Assembly: GCA_037349315.1 (NCBI GenBank)
Contig: JBAIAC010000027.1
Span: 14,555,501-14,619,500, forward strand
Source of the DNA: Chelydra serpentina
Taxonomy: Eukaryota; Chordata; Testudines; Chelydridae
Length of the DNA: 64,000 nt
Direction of reading: 5' to 3'
Made by a program: the position numbers and the translations under genes. The notes under the pieces were generated by a model. The model was not told the DNA's origin, did no database searches, and was given only the letters and a program-made list of their open reading frames with translations. This document shows positions 21,562 through 32,630 of this stretch, one piece after another; positions within the stretch are counted from its first letter, which is position 1; each line of letters begins with the position of its first letter.

Positions 21562-24500
21562 TATAACCAATGGAATCAAAGTTAGTCTCTCACAATCCTT
21601 TGCCATCTATCATCTTTTCCTCCCTCCTGAAGTCGGACTCCACAACCCCAGTTATCCATGCTCCCTAGTTTTTGACATGAAGGAAGCCTTATTTTCCCAC
21701 CTTAGCCACAGACAATTAGGATTTTCTCCATATCTCTGGTCTAAGGCACTTGCGCTGTACATCTAAATTAGCACTTTAAAGGATTGACTCAATACCATGT
21801 GCATTGACTCAATACATTATGACAGCTCCTTCCTTCTATCGTGCCAAATTTTTATATCATTAATGCTTCAGTCACCTCCACTTCAAAGCATTATGTGAGG
21901 CTTAGAAGATGCATCAAGGAGTGCAGATTCTCATGTGCAGGTCCTGTATGTTTTCATGACAGCTTCCACATAATTCAGCGCTGCTAATTGGAAGGTGCTA
22001 CCTAATGTTCAGATTATGATCACTTTGCATTCAATTTTAAATGGAAGACCAAATCATAACGTACATGAAAGAGAACTAGCTCCCATCAGCAGCCCTGGTC
22101 TACAAGTTACAGAGCTAATTTTAAGTGGAGAAGCAGAAAAAACATTGGGTGGAACGAGCAGAAGTTTGAAAGAAGTAAATAATTCATTTATGGTTACAGG
22201 CAAAGTGATTCCTATATATTCCTTTTACGCTCACAATGATATCAAGTGATATCATTTCATTGAGTGGTACACTAATTAGACTCACGCTACATGATACAGC
22301 CTACTGATGCAGGGTATTCGCTTTATGGGTAAACCATTGACTTTGTGATCCTATAAAACTATGGGGGTGGTGAAAGTCCCATCATGCGACATTTACAAAA
22401 TATGGTTGGATAAAAAACTAGCAACAGGCTAACGGAAAATAATTCTGCACTTGTAGGGAGGTAGAGTCAATAACCTAGCAGATCTTTTCCAGGACTAGAT
22501 TCTAGGAGTTTGAATTCTCTAAATAATCACACAGAATGTAGCCCAGTGAGACCTATTGGCTCCTCACATATGAAACAAGATTTTCAGTCACTTCTATAGA
22601 CATAAGCAAAATACAGGTTACCAGACATTCAAGAGGATCAGTGAATGTTTGGTAGAACATCATCTCTTCCAACATGATCATCTGCTGTGAAGACAGACAC
22701 TGGCCTATCCTCTTTGTTTAATGAAAAAGTGGAGTAGGGATATACTTGCATCACGAACATTTCAACTGTCTCAGACTCTCAAACATGATCTCACTTGCTC
22801 ATTTGTTGACAGGGATTTAAAATCTTCATTCTCCAGCAGATGAGAGACTACCTTATTGATTGATGCAGAAGATGTGGTAATACATTAATCAATAGATAAA
22901 TAAATACCATGCACAAGTTGCATAGCATCTTACCTCTCCATTTGCTGGACAGATATTAGTAGGATTGAACTGCTGTTCTTATTTTAGAATTGCTCTAACT
23001 CCCAAAAGTCTAGACAAAGGTAAAGGGAAAATCTTCCATCGCCACCTTCAGAACTGGAATTGCCTCATCACATGAAACAAGATGTTATTACTGTGGATGC
23101 TACATAACTTCCTGTGATGTAAGCCATTCTGCTGCATAGCAGCTATCTCAGGATTATGTAACAATAATGGGCCAGATCCTCAGCTGGAGAGCAAGACCTT
23201 TCAGCTTCTGGTGCTACATTTATTTTTAAATCAAAGCTTCAGATTTTGGACTGCAAAAGCAGCTATGCCTTATAAAAGTTTTACAGTAACCTTTTTTGCA
23301 TTGGGCGTCTGAACAACCAGCTAGTTTCAAATGTGTGCAGATTTCAGCTAACCTTTCCATCGGCTCACACCCACCAAGTTTCCAGATTATTTCATTCTGC
23401 TGTCTGTGGTTCCCTGTGAAACAGAGTCCTGTACACCCACAGACCCAGGATCACTCTTAGTTTAAATGGTCTTCTGGGAGAAAGCCTGGTGGTTTCCACC
23501 AATCCAAAGTATTCAGTCGTGCCGCGAGTTGGCTCAGTCCATGTTCTTAAGGAACCAGCTAACTGGCCTGTAGCCCCATTCCAGAATGCAAGAGACGTCT
23601 TCTAGGATCACGCCCCTCGAAGACATGTGGCATTGTATTATACAGAATCAGACAGCCTGCAAGAATACAACTTCCCCTATCATTTGTTATACATCCTAAC
23701 ACTTCTATTTCAGTGCACAGTGGAGCATCTCACTCCCAGAGGGAATTAAAACCCACTTTTACTGCACTTAGAGAGACAGTCCATTTGCACAATCCCTTTA
23801 TGTTCTTCATACTGTAATAATTCCATTGTGCATCTTAGCATTATATTATTTTTGGTATGTTATTCATGCTGGGGGAAAATATACTAGATACCGAAGTCGG
23901 AATTCACTGACAATGACACATGTCCCTGTGAAGTGGCTATTAAGAAATTACACTAATAGTATTCTGTTTATAAGAAATTGTTTGAGGAGCAGCCTTGCTA
24001 GAATAGGAATCCCTGCCACACAGAAATGGCAAAAGCAGCAGCCGCCATTTGGATTCAAGTGGAAACTAGTTATTTTATGTACATATAAAATTTAAACTAA
24101 ATGGTTTTTCGTTGTGTGTAACCAAGCCTATAATTGAATCCTGGTTGTTGTGGGTTTTATTTTTAAAGAAACTAGTTTTCACAACTTCTTCCAGTCAATA
24201 TTTTAGTAGAGTGAATTTGCAATAGAAAGCAACAGCACAGTCCGAAAAGACACAGTTCCTGATATTCAAATAGATACAGACAACATGTAATTATACCATA
24301 TTTCTTGCTGAGCACAAGCTGCCAACTTGCTGTTTGCAGAAGCTCCTTCCAACAGAGAAACACAAGCATGCTGAATACCGATCGCGAGACTAAACAGAAT
24401 TTAAAGATTAATCCAAAACTTCATGTTTTAGTAACATGAGAAATTCAAGAGATATTTTCACCTAAGTGTGAAATATTTCTAAACCACTTTGCACCAAAGA

Positions 24501-24839
24501 ACGTAGAGCTAAAGCTACATCGGTGTGAACAACAGTCCAAGAATTACAGATGTGGCTGCCATTCATTTATCTTTTCATTATTTTTCATATTACAGTAGTG
24601 TCCTGAAGTCCCAACTGAGATCAGCCCCCATGGTTAATTATCTGTATAATGGTAACACCTGAAGGACCTAATGGAATCGGAGCCCATTGTGCTAGACCAT
24701 GGACAATCTCACTGTAGGTTCTTTAGTGCAGGGAATGTCTCTTTGGATCTATGGCCAACACTTTTTTAGTAACTTGATTTTGAATGTTCAGTGTGAGATG
24801 CCTTAAATGGGAGTGTGAGCGAGTGCTCTGCAGTTTCTG
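21562..24839. other. 3.3 kb of mostly unique sequence, no gene seen
   Basis: No repeat or exon is supported. The interval contains a perfect small palindrome (22235-22256) and a MIR-like remnant around 24600-24690 that is too degraded to place. The 89-codon plus frame at 23826-24095 has no motif. This repeat-poor block is a candidate for conserved non-coding sequence, which cannot be judged from one genome. Confidence 0.4.
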
Positions 24840-24929
24840 AAAATCAGACCCCCTTTAAAGCATCTCAGGTTGGGCACCCAACAATTGAGGAACCTAAAAT
24901 CACAGACAGACAGACAAATGAAGTATTAC

Positions 24930-25145
24930 AATTCTTATTTTACAGTGGTGGATAGTGAGACAACTAAGGGCCAGACTGTAAAGGTATTTAGGGCCCCTAA
25001 TGGGATTTACAAAGCACCTAGGTGCCTAACTCCCACTGATTTCAGTGGGACTTACCCAAGGTCATGAAGGAAGTCTTGAAGATCGGGGAATAGAACCCTG
25101 ATCTTCTGAGTCCCAGGCATGTGCTTTCACCACAGGACCAGATTA
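24930..25145 (-). repeat. MIR-like SINE split by another repeat
   Basis: The plus strand shows the reversed MIR core in two parts: 'gtggatagtgagacaactaa' (24949-24968) and 'cttacccaaggtcatgaagg' (25051-25070), then 'gaatagaaccctgatcttctgagtcccagg', the reversed box-B region. Between the parts lies a piece of the unnamed 'ggcacctaactcccactga' repeat. Old copy. Confidence 0.6.
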
Positions 25146-25334
25146 CACCAAACAGGTACCATCTATATCCCACCTTTAGAAAATAGTAAGGAGAGAAGCC
25201 TGGAGACAGTCTGAAGGGTGGATCTTTTAATGAATGTCCATATTTAACCTGGTTTCTCAAAGTTTATCATAGGCAAGGAGAACACAGGCAGCAGGAGTTT
25301 TTTAGATAATAAATAAAAAAATAAACTATAATAA

Positions 25335-25540
25335 ATATTAATACCACCCTCAGGAGATCTCAGAGCACTTAAAGGAGGGTAGTATCATTATTGCCTTTCA
25401 CAGATGGGGAAAGTGATGCACAGAAAGGTGAAGTGACTTGCCCAAGGCCATTCAGTACACCAGTGGCAGAGTTAGGAATAGAACCCAGCTGTCCTGAGGC
25501 CCAGTCCAGTGCTCTATCCTCTAGACACACTGCCTTTGCT
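25335..25540 (-). repeat. MIR-like SINE, minus orientation
   Basis: The block 'cagatggggaaagtgatgc' then 'gtgaagtgacttgcccaaggcc' then 'ggcagagttaggaatagaaccc' is the full reversed core of a MIR/CORE-type SINE, ending in the reversed tRNA-like head at 'gtgctctatcctctagacacactgcc'. The tail side is 'ccctcaggagatctcagagc'. It is one of the better-preserved SINEs here. Confidence 0.75.
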
Positions 25541-25664
25541 GCATATATTCTACTGATTATTTTTGTCCACACTGACAGCTTGTTGAAAAATGGAGAAAAA
25601 TAAAATCACAACGTTGTTGAATTTTTGCCCCTTTTTGGTGAAATCTGAAATTTTGATTAATTTA

Positions 25665-25835
25665 AATTTTGGTTCTAGTTCCAGCTCTTTGGCTAATTGC
25701 TATATATTGGTCAAGTAATTTAATCCCAGTCTCGGTTTCCTCCTCTGTAAAATGGAAATAAATACCCATCTCTCTCTAAAGCGTCTTCACAGATTCTTGC
25801 ACAGAGGTTATATAAATGGAGGCTACAGTCAAGGA
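25665..25835 (+). repeat. MIR-like SINE, plus orientation
   Basis: Sense-strand core: 'ggtcaagtaatttaatccc', 'ctcggtttcctcctctg', 'taaaatggaaataaatacc', then the tail phrase 'agattcttgcac'. The tRNA-like head is decayed. It lies 130 bp from the previous SINE in the opposite orientation. Confidence 0.7.
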
Positions 25836-26614
25836 TATTTAACACTGTATTTAACGCTTCCAGGACAATAAAACCATTCTTTCTTAAATGTAGAATTATA
25901 CAGAGCTGTGTAACATTTCAGAACTGAACATGTGTTTGTTACAGTAAGGCAGTCTTGTCCAGAACATACATTTTCCAAACCCCAAAAATGTGCTGAAAGT
26001 GAGCCTCGTATATTACATTTGTACGTGAAAAAAGAGATTAATAATATCATCCCTCTACCTCTGCAGCATAACGTTTTCTGTCTCCAAAAGCAATCAGGTT
26101 TCAGTGCACACAAAATATATTCAACTGAGCCATCCAAGAAATGGCACTGATGTCACAGAAAAATATGCATCCTTTTTAAAATGTTACCATTGATAAGGTG
26201 AATTATCTTGGGTCTAAAATGTGCCTTGGAGGAAACTCTTGCTATCAGTTGTCACACTTGCAAAAGTTATGTGTGTAGTTTATTGCAAATTATAACCCTC
26301 ACCAAAGAGCTTCAAACTAGAAATTACATGTTCTTCATTGATTACACTGCAAAACAGAGAGAGCGTGCAAATATTCTGCTCATTTATGATTCAGTCTGTG
26401 AAAAGGACTCTGGAGGCTGGCAAGCAGTGCCACAAAAGCTGTAAAACAGTGAAAAACAAAACATAGCTTATGCGTCATGTGTTGCCCAATAAAACAGCAT
26501 TTCCTTCATGGGTAATACTTGTCTTTTTTTTATGTTACTTTGATTTACCAGTGAGCAGGGGAAGCAGAAATCAGTTAACAAGACACCGTCTCAGCTCTCT
26601 AGCCCCTATCTATA
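25836..26614. other. No gene seen
   Basis: Short overlapping open frames only (25829-26137 minus, 25932-26150 plus), none with a motif. Confidence 0.4.
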
Positions 26615-26810
26615 AGACCCTAAAGTGCATGCTTAAATTTAAGCATGTGCGTAATCCCATCCCTGTTCATTGAAGTGAATGAGAGTTAGGCACCTGCTGA
26701 AAAGTTAATCATGTGTTTAAGTGTTTTGCTGAATACAGATAGGATTATTTGCACCCTTAAAGGTTAGTGTGTACTTAAGTGCTTTGCCTAATTGAAGCCT
26801 AAAGAATTTG
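26615..26810. repeat. Unnamed dispersed repeat ('taagcatgtg / taagtgctttgc' family)
   Basis: Contains 'gcatgcttaaatttaagc', 'gcgtaatcccatccc', 'gagagttaggcacctgctg' and two versions of 'ttaagtgYtttgcY.aat'. The phrases recur partly at 62205-62240 and 16055. Non-coding, probably an old reptilian interspersed repeat. Confidence 0.4.
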
Positions 26811-27299
26811 CAGACTGGTTAAACTCATGTCTCAAAATTCCATTAGAATTTAGCATTCAGGCTGGGATTTTGTGTTGTTGTTGAGCAGAAATTCTTCTCA
26901 CCTCCTCCTCCTGCCAATATTTTGGACAACGCTCTAATTTCCATTCAACAAGATTAGTAACATTAAGTGTGGCTGGCAACACACATTGTTGGGTAGCCCA
27001 CACGCTATAGGATTGCATCCCTGGTCGGGGAACATAAGGCTGGCTGGCTGGGCAGGTCATGCCACTTGAACCGAGAAGGGGCAAGAGCACTCTGCAGGCT
27101 GGGGAAGCAGAAGTGGAAATTAGCAGCCTGATCTATTTCTCACTGTAACTTCAGTGGGAGATGGACCAAGGGCGACATCACTTCCTCACGAGTATCCCTT
27201 TCAGTTGACCACTCGGAATGAATGAGCAGGGATCTTCTGCAGAGCTATGCCAGCACAGCCCCTAGAGAAGATGAAGCATAAAATGACTGAAGGTTGTTC
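26811..27299. other. No gene seen
   Basis: Unassigned sequence, with no motif or repeat that I can support. Confidence 0.35.
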
Positions 27300-27491
27300 C
27301 GCTACCAAAGCTACACCACCTCTCCAGACCACATTAGCTGAGCCAACAAAAGCACTCGTCAGCCCACTTGCATCTACACCAGGGTTTTTGCTGGTGTAGC
27401 TTTGTCAGCCACGGGTGTCTTTTTTTTTTTTTTTTTTACACTCCTCGCTGATGTAGTTATGCTGGTAAACCTTTGTAGTGTAAACTAAGCC
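27300..27491. mobile_element. MITE, right-hand portion (PIF/Harbinger-like)
   Basis: The right end reads 'gtagtgtaaactaagcc', inward GGCTTAGTTTACACTAC, matching the terminal repeat of the 17086 copy. The interior phrase 'ctacaccagggtttttgctggtgtagc' is an inverted repeat. The left end is not recognisable. An 18-nt T run at 27420-27437 lies inside it. Confidence 0.55.
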
Positions 27492-27624
27492 TACCTCAGG
27501 CAGGCAGGCATTATAGTAACAACATAGTAGCTAGTATCCGTTTGAGAATTATTTGCTCAGTTCTAATAACTTATACGTGAAATATGTAACGCCATCCATT
27601 CCAAAGTACTAATTTTCAAAGACT

Positions 27625-27740
27625 TAGGTGGTAAGCCCTTTGGGCCAGGGACAGTCTTTTGTTCTCTGTTTGTACAACGCCTAGCACAATACACGTCTGG
27701 TGCATGACAAGCGCTCCTAGACTCTACCACGATATTTATT
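27625..27740 (+). repeat. SINE 3' tail, plus orientation
   Basis: Contains 'gccctttgggccagggac', 'tgtttgtacaacgcctagc', 'acaatac' and 'agcgctcctagactctacc', ending in an A/T-rich run. This is the best sense copy of the tail found at 7656, 30229, 40250 and 55740. It is an amniote SINE or LINE tail of the MIR/L2/L3 type. Confidence 0.6.
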
Positions 27741-28872
27741 TATTTTATATTTTTTGGGGGGAATTTCTTTTTGTATTGTTTTTAAAACCCTCTGGATTGA
27801 TTGCAGCTCCTCTTGAAATGTGTTGCTTAACTGTAATTTGTCAGATATGCCACATGATACTGTTTCCTGACTGAACAACTACACAAGCATTTCCAGTGGC
27901 ACTGCTGAAATTTGTTTCTGCCGATACGTCTTAACAAATTGCAGCATTTGAGTGTTAGTGGAAAGTGAACAAAAAAGTGAGGAGGGACTTAGCAAATACA
28001 CTGAAATAGAATATTCACAGTCATTTTATTTATACTGTCCCTTAATTCTACTTATTACATTGGTGTTTATTGCTAATGCGATAAAGTTCTAATAAAACAC
28101 ATCAGACAATTCCACAATGAGGAAAAACTTTCTATGGACATTAGAACCATGGTCCATGCATGCCTATTCAAGCTCATTGTCTTCTGTATCAGAGATCATT
28201 ATAGCACACTCTGTCTCTGTATAAAGATTTCATACACATTTTATACAAAACCATGTAGTCATACGGCAAAAAGCAGCATTTCTTTTTTTCTTGTATAAAT
28301 ATGCACACAAATTATTTATATTTTTACATAATAGCCTATTCAATGCAGTCTTAAAAATTGTCTGCCAAGATGGCTCACTCATATAAAGACATAGAAAAAA
28401 GGAACAATAGTACATAATTACTTTACAAATGGTTTTGTGGAGTAATTATATCATTAGTCCTGAGTGGCTTCAGCTTCAAAGTGTTCTGTCACTAATCTTT
28501 TGAATACATTTTTGTTAGGAACTAAGTGGATATCACTAGGGAAAAGACTTGTATAGAGGAGAACCAGCTTATAAATATATTCTTTTACTCCAATTCCTCT
28601 TGACTTTTTGAAAAATGTACAATTCTCCATTGCTATTACACTTGATATAGCGAAAGTGTGAACATCTGACAGCTGCCAATGTGTGCCAACTACGTAGTAA
28701 CCTAGAGTAAAAACTATGCTCACATGACCATATACCTTGCATTTCATTTCACTTGCCTCAATATATTCACCCCTGTGCAGAGGGCTCACTTAAGGATACA
28801 GGTCACTCAAGTCTTACTTAAGCCCTTCATTAAGGTCTTAAATGGCTCATGTCCCTCGAAAGACCCAACTAA
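27741..28872. other. No gene confirmed; holds a candidate minus-strand terminal exon
   Basis: Repeat-poor AT-rich interval. On the minus strand it contains a 111-codon open frame (28454-28789), a plausible splice acceptor at 28773/28772 and an AATAAA at 28025-28030. The encoded peptide matches no family I know. The combination is described in the findings and is not strong enough to call a gene. Confidence 0.35.
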
Positions 28873-29167
28873 GGGCAGGTCTACACTACAGGGCTAAGTC
28901 GACCTAAGTTATGTAACTCCAACTACGTGAATAACGTAGCTGGAGTCAACACACCTTAGCTCGGCTTATTGCGGTGTTTACACCGTGCTGGGTCGACAGG
29001 AGAAACTCTCCCATCGACTTAACTTATGCTTCTCATTCCGGTGGAGTATCGGAGTCAACGGGAGAGCGATCGGTGGTCAATTTAGTGGGTCTTCACTAGA
29101 CCCGCTCAATCAACCCCCGGTGGGTCAATCGCCACAGCATCCATCCATGGTATGTGGAGACAAGCCC
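28873..29167 (+). mobile_element. MITE with exact TAA target duplication
   Basis: A 295-bp element with ends GGGCAGGTCTACACTAC and, from the right, GGGCTTGTCTCCACATA. It is flanked by TAA on both sides (28870-28872 and 29168-29170), the clearest 3-bp TWA duplication in this family and the main reason for assigning it to PIF/Harbinger. It carries the ACTACGT-GAATA-ACGTAG subterminal hairpin (28921-28942 core). No transposase. Confidence 0.8.
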
Positions 29168-29429
29168 TAACTGTCTTCATGCCCTTTGCCCACTCATCTC
29201 TGTGCCTTCACATCCTCTGTCACATGAAACCCCTCTCCGACCTCATAAGCCAGCTCTCCACACACTCCCCTTAAATCACACTTCTCGTAGAAGATGCAAG
29301 TCCTTGTTCACCACCAACCACAAAGGAAAGCATGCACATTAGACTTGCTTTCTGTTGCTGAGATCCACCATCCTTCACTGGTGTGATGCCTTTTTAGATT
29401 GAAATATTTTTTAGCAGAAGCCCAAGGGT

Positions 29430-29545
29430 GCTGGAACTAGGGTGCTTTGGATGCTACCGCATCCCCTGGCTTGAAGTGGTTTCCATCATACCCAGGGTTT
29501 ACCATTTTGTTCAGTGGCTTTCAGCACCCACTGCAGAAGCCCCTT
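29430..29545. mobile_element. DNA-transposon MITE, GCTGGAAC family, copy 1
   Basis: Begins GCTGGAACTAGGGTGC and contains 'tggcttgaagtggtttccatcat' and 'cagcaccca', shared with the copy at 44034-44161. The right terminal repeat is lost. Non-coding. Confidence 0.6.
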
Positions 29546-29942
29546 GTTTTATTTACTGAACTAGATCTTTAGCTGGGGTAAAGAGAGCTGCACAAATTTT
29601 CACAAGTTTAGGATCCAGACCCACTATCGTTAAATGACACTCAAAGAAGCAACCTGTTCTAAAGAAAAATTAAACTAACTGCCCGAACTCCAAAAAACTT
29701 AATATTTGATATATTTCAGCTTCTTCTTCCCTAATAATCACTTCATTCTGAATAACTTTTTCCCACATGCAGATTTAGTTCTAGATACATTAGTTCTACA
29801 ATAAATGAACTTATTTAATTGTGCATTATTCAAATTACTCCTTTGCCTTTAGTGCATGTTGTGCCTGTAACTTTGTGAAAACTTTGTCAACATTTAAATA
29901 TAGCAGATCTACAGTTATTTCAATAGAATATTTATTTACTTA

Positions 29943-30226
29943 GGGTATGTCTGCACTACCCACCGGATCAGCAGGCAGCGATCGATCCAGCAGGGGTTGA
30001 TTTATCGCGTCTAGTGTAGACACGATAAATCGACCTCCGAGCACTCTCCCGTCGACTCCTGTACTCCACCACTGCAAGAGATGAGTCGATGGGGGAGCGG
30101 CAGCAGTCGACTCACAGTGGTGAAGACACTGCAGTAAGTGGATCTAAGTACGTTGACTTCAGCTACGTTATTCACGTAGCTGAAGTTGCGTAACTTAGAT
30201 CAATCCCTCCTAGTGTAGACCAGGCC
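29943..30226 (-). mobile_element. MITE with internal hairpins, reversed copy
   Basis: A 284-bp element with ends GGGTATGTCTGCACTAC and, from the right, GGCCTGGTCTACACTAG. It is flanked by TTA and TCA. It is the 4699-type element in opposite orientation: the hairpin with 28-nt arms lies at 30141-30201 near the right end, and the second palindrome ('gatttatcgcgtc...gacacgataaatc') near the left at 29998-30035. Confidence 0.8.
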
Positions 30227-30228
30227 TC

Positions 30229-30375
30229 AGACTGTAAACTCTTGGGGATAGGGGCAGACTTTTTGTTCCATGTTTGAAGAGTGCATAGCATAATGGGGCC
30301 CTAGGCCATGACTGGGGCTCATAGACATTATCATGATGTAAATAATAAATAAAAATACTAATACTAATAAATATA
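30229..30375 (+). repeat. SINE 3' tail, plus orientation
   Basis: Contains 'gactgtaaactcttgggg', 'gagtgcatagcataatgggg' and 'ccatgactggggctc', ending in (AATA)n-like sequence. Immediately follows the MITE. Confidence 0.65.
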
Positions 30376-31494
30376 AATAGATGTGACCATTCCAATATGG
30401 GTGTGCCTATTATACTGTAATTCTTTCTCGTCTCCTGTTTACCAATCTGCAGTCTAGGGCTCCTATGTAACATGTCAGGAGGAAATGATTTATTCCTTAG
30501 AATCTACAGGCTGCACAAGAATTAACTTCTCATTGATCAATTCATTCAGATGCTAAAAGTCCATTGAGTAAAAGTATCTGGGCTAGCTAAGTCATTCCAA
30601 ATATTGGAGACAAACAGCAAGAATTCGCTTTATATTATTCTGCACCGGTTAAAAAAATAAGACAACTTCAGAAACCAAGTTCAATGAATGATGTCTTCTC
30701 TGCAAAAATATCCCAGCTACTACAGTATATCATAAGAATCACATTAATGTAGCGCAAGTTATCATGATGTATCAAGAGTCTTTATTAATAATCTATACCA
30801 TATAAAGACTTCTCAGGAAAATTTGAAGCTGTTTGCTTAAAAAGGTGGGGAGAGAGCATCAGATGCATACATATAATTTGTGAAGTGAATACAGATGTCT
30901 CGAAAGTCATTTTTATAGCAATTAATAAGACCCTGGGGTGCATCAATTTCAATCGCTTTGATCACCAACTAAAAATACCTTACATGCACTGCTTAATACA
31001 GTTTGTACTTGACAGGTATGACGGGGACTATTATATTGTCACATTCATTCTTCTGAAGTTATTAATGCAGCACAATGTGACTGACAGCATCAGACATTTG
31101 GTGAGACATGGCAAGTAGGTGGGGTTAGGTCAAGACACTGTTTAGGGGACATTAGCTGCATGATTATTTGCATAGGCCTGGTTAGTGATTTCCAGAAATG
31201 TACAACAAGCTAACGCGCATGTCAGAGCCCTAACTGGAAATCTATTACCTCCTAAACTAGCATGTTATTTGTAAGGTATAAGGCAATTAACTCTGCTTTT
31301 AAACCTGCCCAGATCGTGCTATGCTAGCGACTGGCTTAATTTATTTGTGAAGAGACAGGTGTATACACTGATAAACTGCACGTTGAAGCCTTTTTGTTCA
31401 AAACTAAACAAAGCCCAAATGTTTTCACTTTTTCTGCATGATTTTTGTTTGTTTTGTTTTGTTTTCTACCAAGACAATTCAGCAACTTTGACGT
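30376..31494. other. No gene or named repeat seen
   Basis: Unique AT-rich sequence. The 77-codon plus frame at 30885-31118 has no motif. A TTTTG-rich run lies at 31443-31465. Confidence 0.4.
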
Positions 31495-31600
31495 GAGTTC
31501 CAGGAGTGGGTGGGTGAGATTCTGTGGCCTGCGTTGTGCAGGAGGTCAGACTAGATGATCATAATGGTCCCTTCTGACCTTAAAGTCTAAGTCTATGAGT
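31495..31600 (+). repeat. CR1 LINE 3' end, young copy
   Basis: The LINE-sense tail 'gaggtcagactagatgatc' then 'ataatggtcccttctgacc' and 'ttaaagtctaagtctatgag' is nearly identical to the minus copy at 37882. The 5' side is truncated within about 110 bp. The terminal AGTCTATG-like units are the short 3' repeats typical of CR1. Confidence 0.9.
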
Positions 31601-31739
31601 TCGATGAAATGTTTTGGTTAACCTGACTCTGCATTTTTTTGGTAAACAAAAAAAATCTCATTATAAAAAAAAGTGTCTCAGCTCTACTCATGAGTGATGT
31701 TTTTAATATTGTTTTAACAGACATGATGCTACGTGGTCC

Positions 31740-31945
31740 AGGCAATAAGGCACTGGACTGGCAGTGTGGGGGACCTCAATTATATTCCACGTTCTGCTAA
31801 TGACTCATTATGTGAGCAAGTCATTTAACTTGTGTGCCTCAGTTTCCCCATCTATAAAATTGCATGATGACAGTTGCCCTTCTTTTTGAAAGAATTTGAG
31901 ATCCTTGAATGAAAAATTCTATAGAAGGCTAAGTAGTATTTGACT
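31740..31945 (+). repeat. MIR-like SINE, plus orientation
   Basis: Sense copy with a decayed tRNA-like head ('aaggcactggactggcag', 'ctcaattatattccacg'), the core 'gagcaagtcatttaacttg', 'tgcctcagtttccccatc' and a tail 'tgagatccttgaatg'. Confidence 0.75.
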
Positions 31946-32170
31946 GAAATAGGTTTATCATTTCAGATAAGTACAGTGTTAGTTTTTTAGCCAGTTTGAA
32001 AAACTACTGTTTCATGGGAAATATTTAAAACTTCTTAGTCTATGGAGGTGAGGGGGATAAAACTGTTGACATTTTTGTAAATATTATAAGGAACAACGGC
32101 ATTTAATATTAAAGAACATGGCTTGCAAATATGCAAAATCTACCTTCCATAAACTTTAAGCATACAGTAT

Positions 32171-32357
32171 ATGGTGGATCTGCTTGGTTTTCTTTTAACA
32201 ATTAAAAAACAGAAACAGTCCCAGTGGTTTTAATGGAACTTTATATAATTTCATCATAGAAGCTACATAATATGATCTAGCACCTCATATCTTATAATGC
32301 TTTATGATAAAATATACTGGCCTTTTTAAGTAAAAGGCTATGAAAAATATTCCAGTC
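32171..32357 (-). repeat. 187-bp inverted repeat, arm 1 (unassigned family)
   Basis: The reverse complement of this segment aligns without gaps over 187 bp to 39787-39973, with about 6 mismatches by my count (about 97% identity). Similarity stops abruptly at both ends. I see no terminal inverted repeats, target duplication, poly-A tail or coding content, so I cannot say whether it is a young interspersed element or a local inverted duplication. Confidence 0.85.
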
Positions 32358-32540
32358 ACTGAAAGGTCCCTGGAAAATTATTGGCATTACAGTTTAGATT
32401 CCACTGCCAACAATAAATGTACATCCTGCATTCCACGCTATAGCTATGTCTTTGCTATTAACCAGTGGCCACTAAATTATCACAGGAGTATATATCCCTC
32501 TGGATAAACACTATGCTACAGCTAAGAATTAGACTAGCTG

Positions 32541-32630
32541 ACAATAACAATAAATAACATTTAGCACTTATATAGAGCTTTACATTTCCAAAGTGATTTA
32601 CAAACACTAATTAATTAGTACTCTGGGGAA
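32541..32630 (-). repeat. MIR-like SINE tail, minus orientation
   Basis: The phrase 'acatttagcacttatatagagc' then 'ttccaaagtgatttacaaac' is the reversed tail of an amniote MIR-like SINE. The core is not preserved. Confidence 0.5.
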
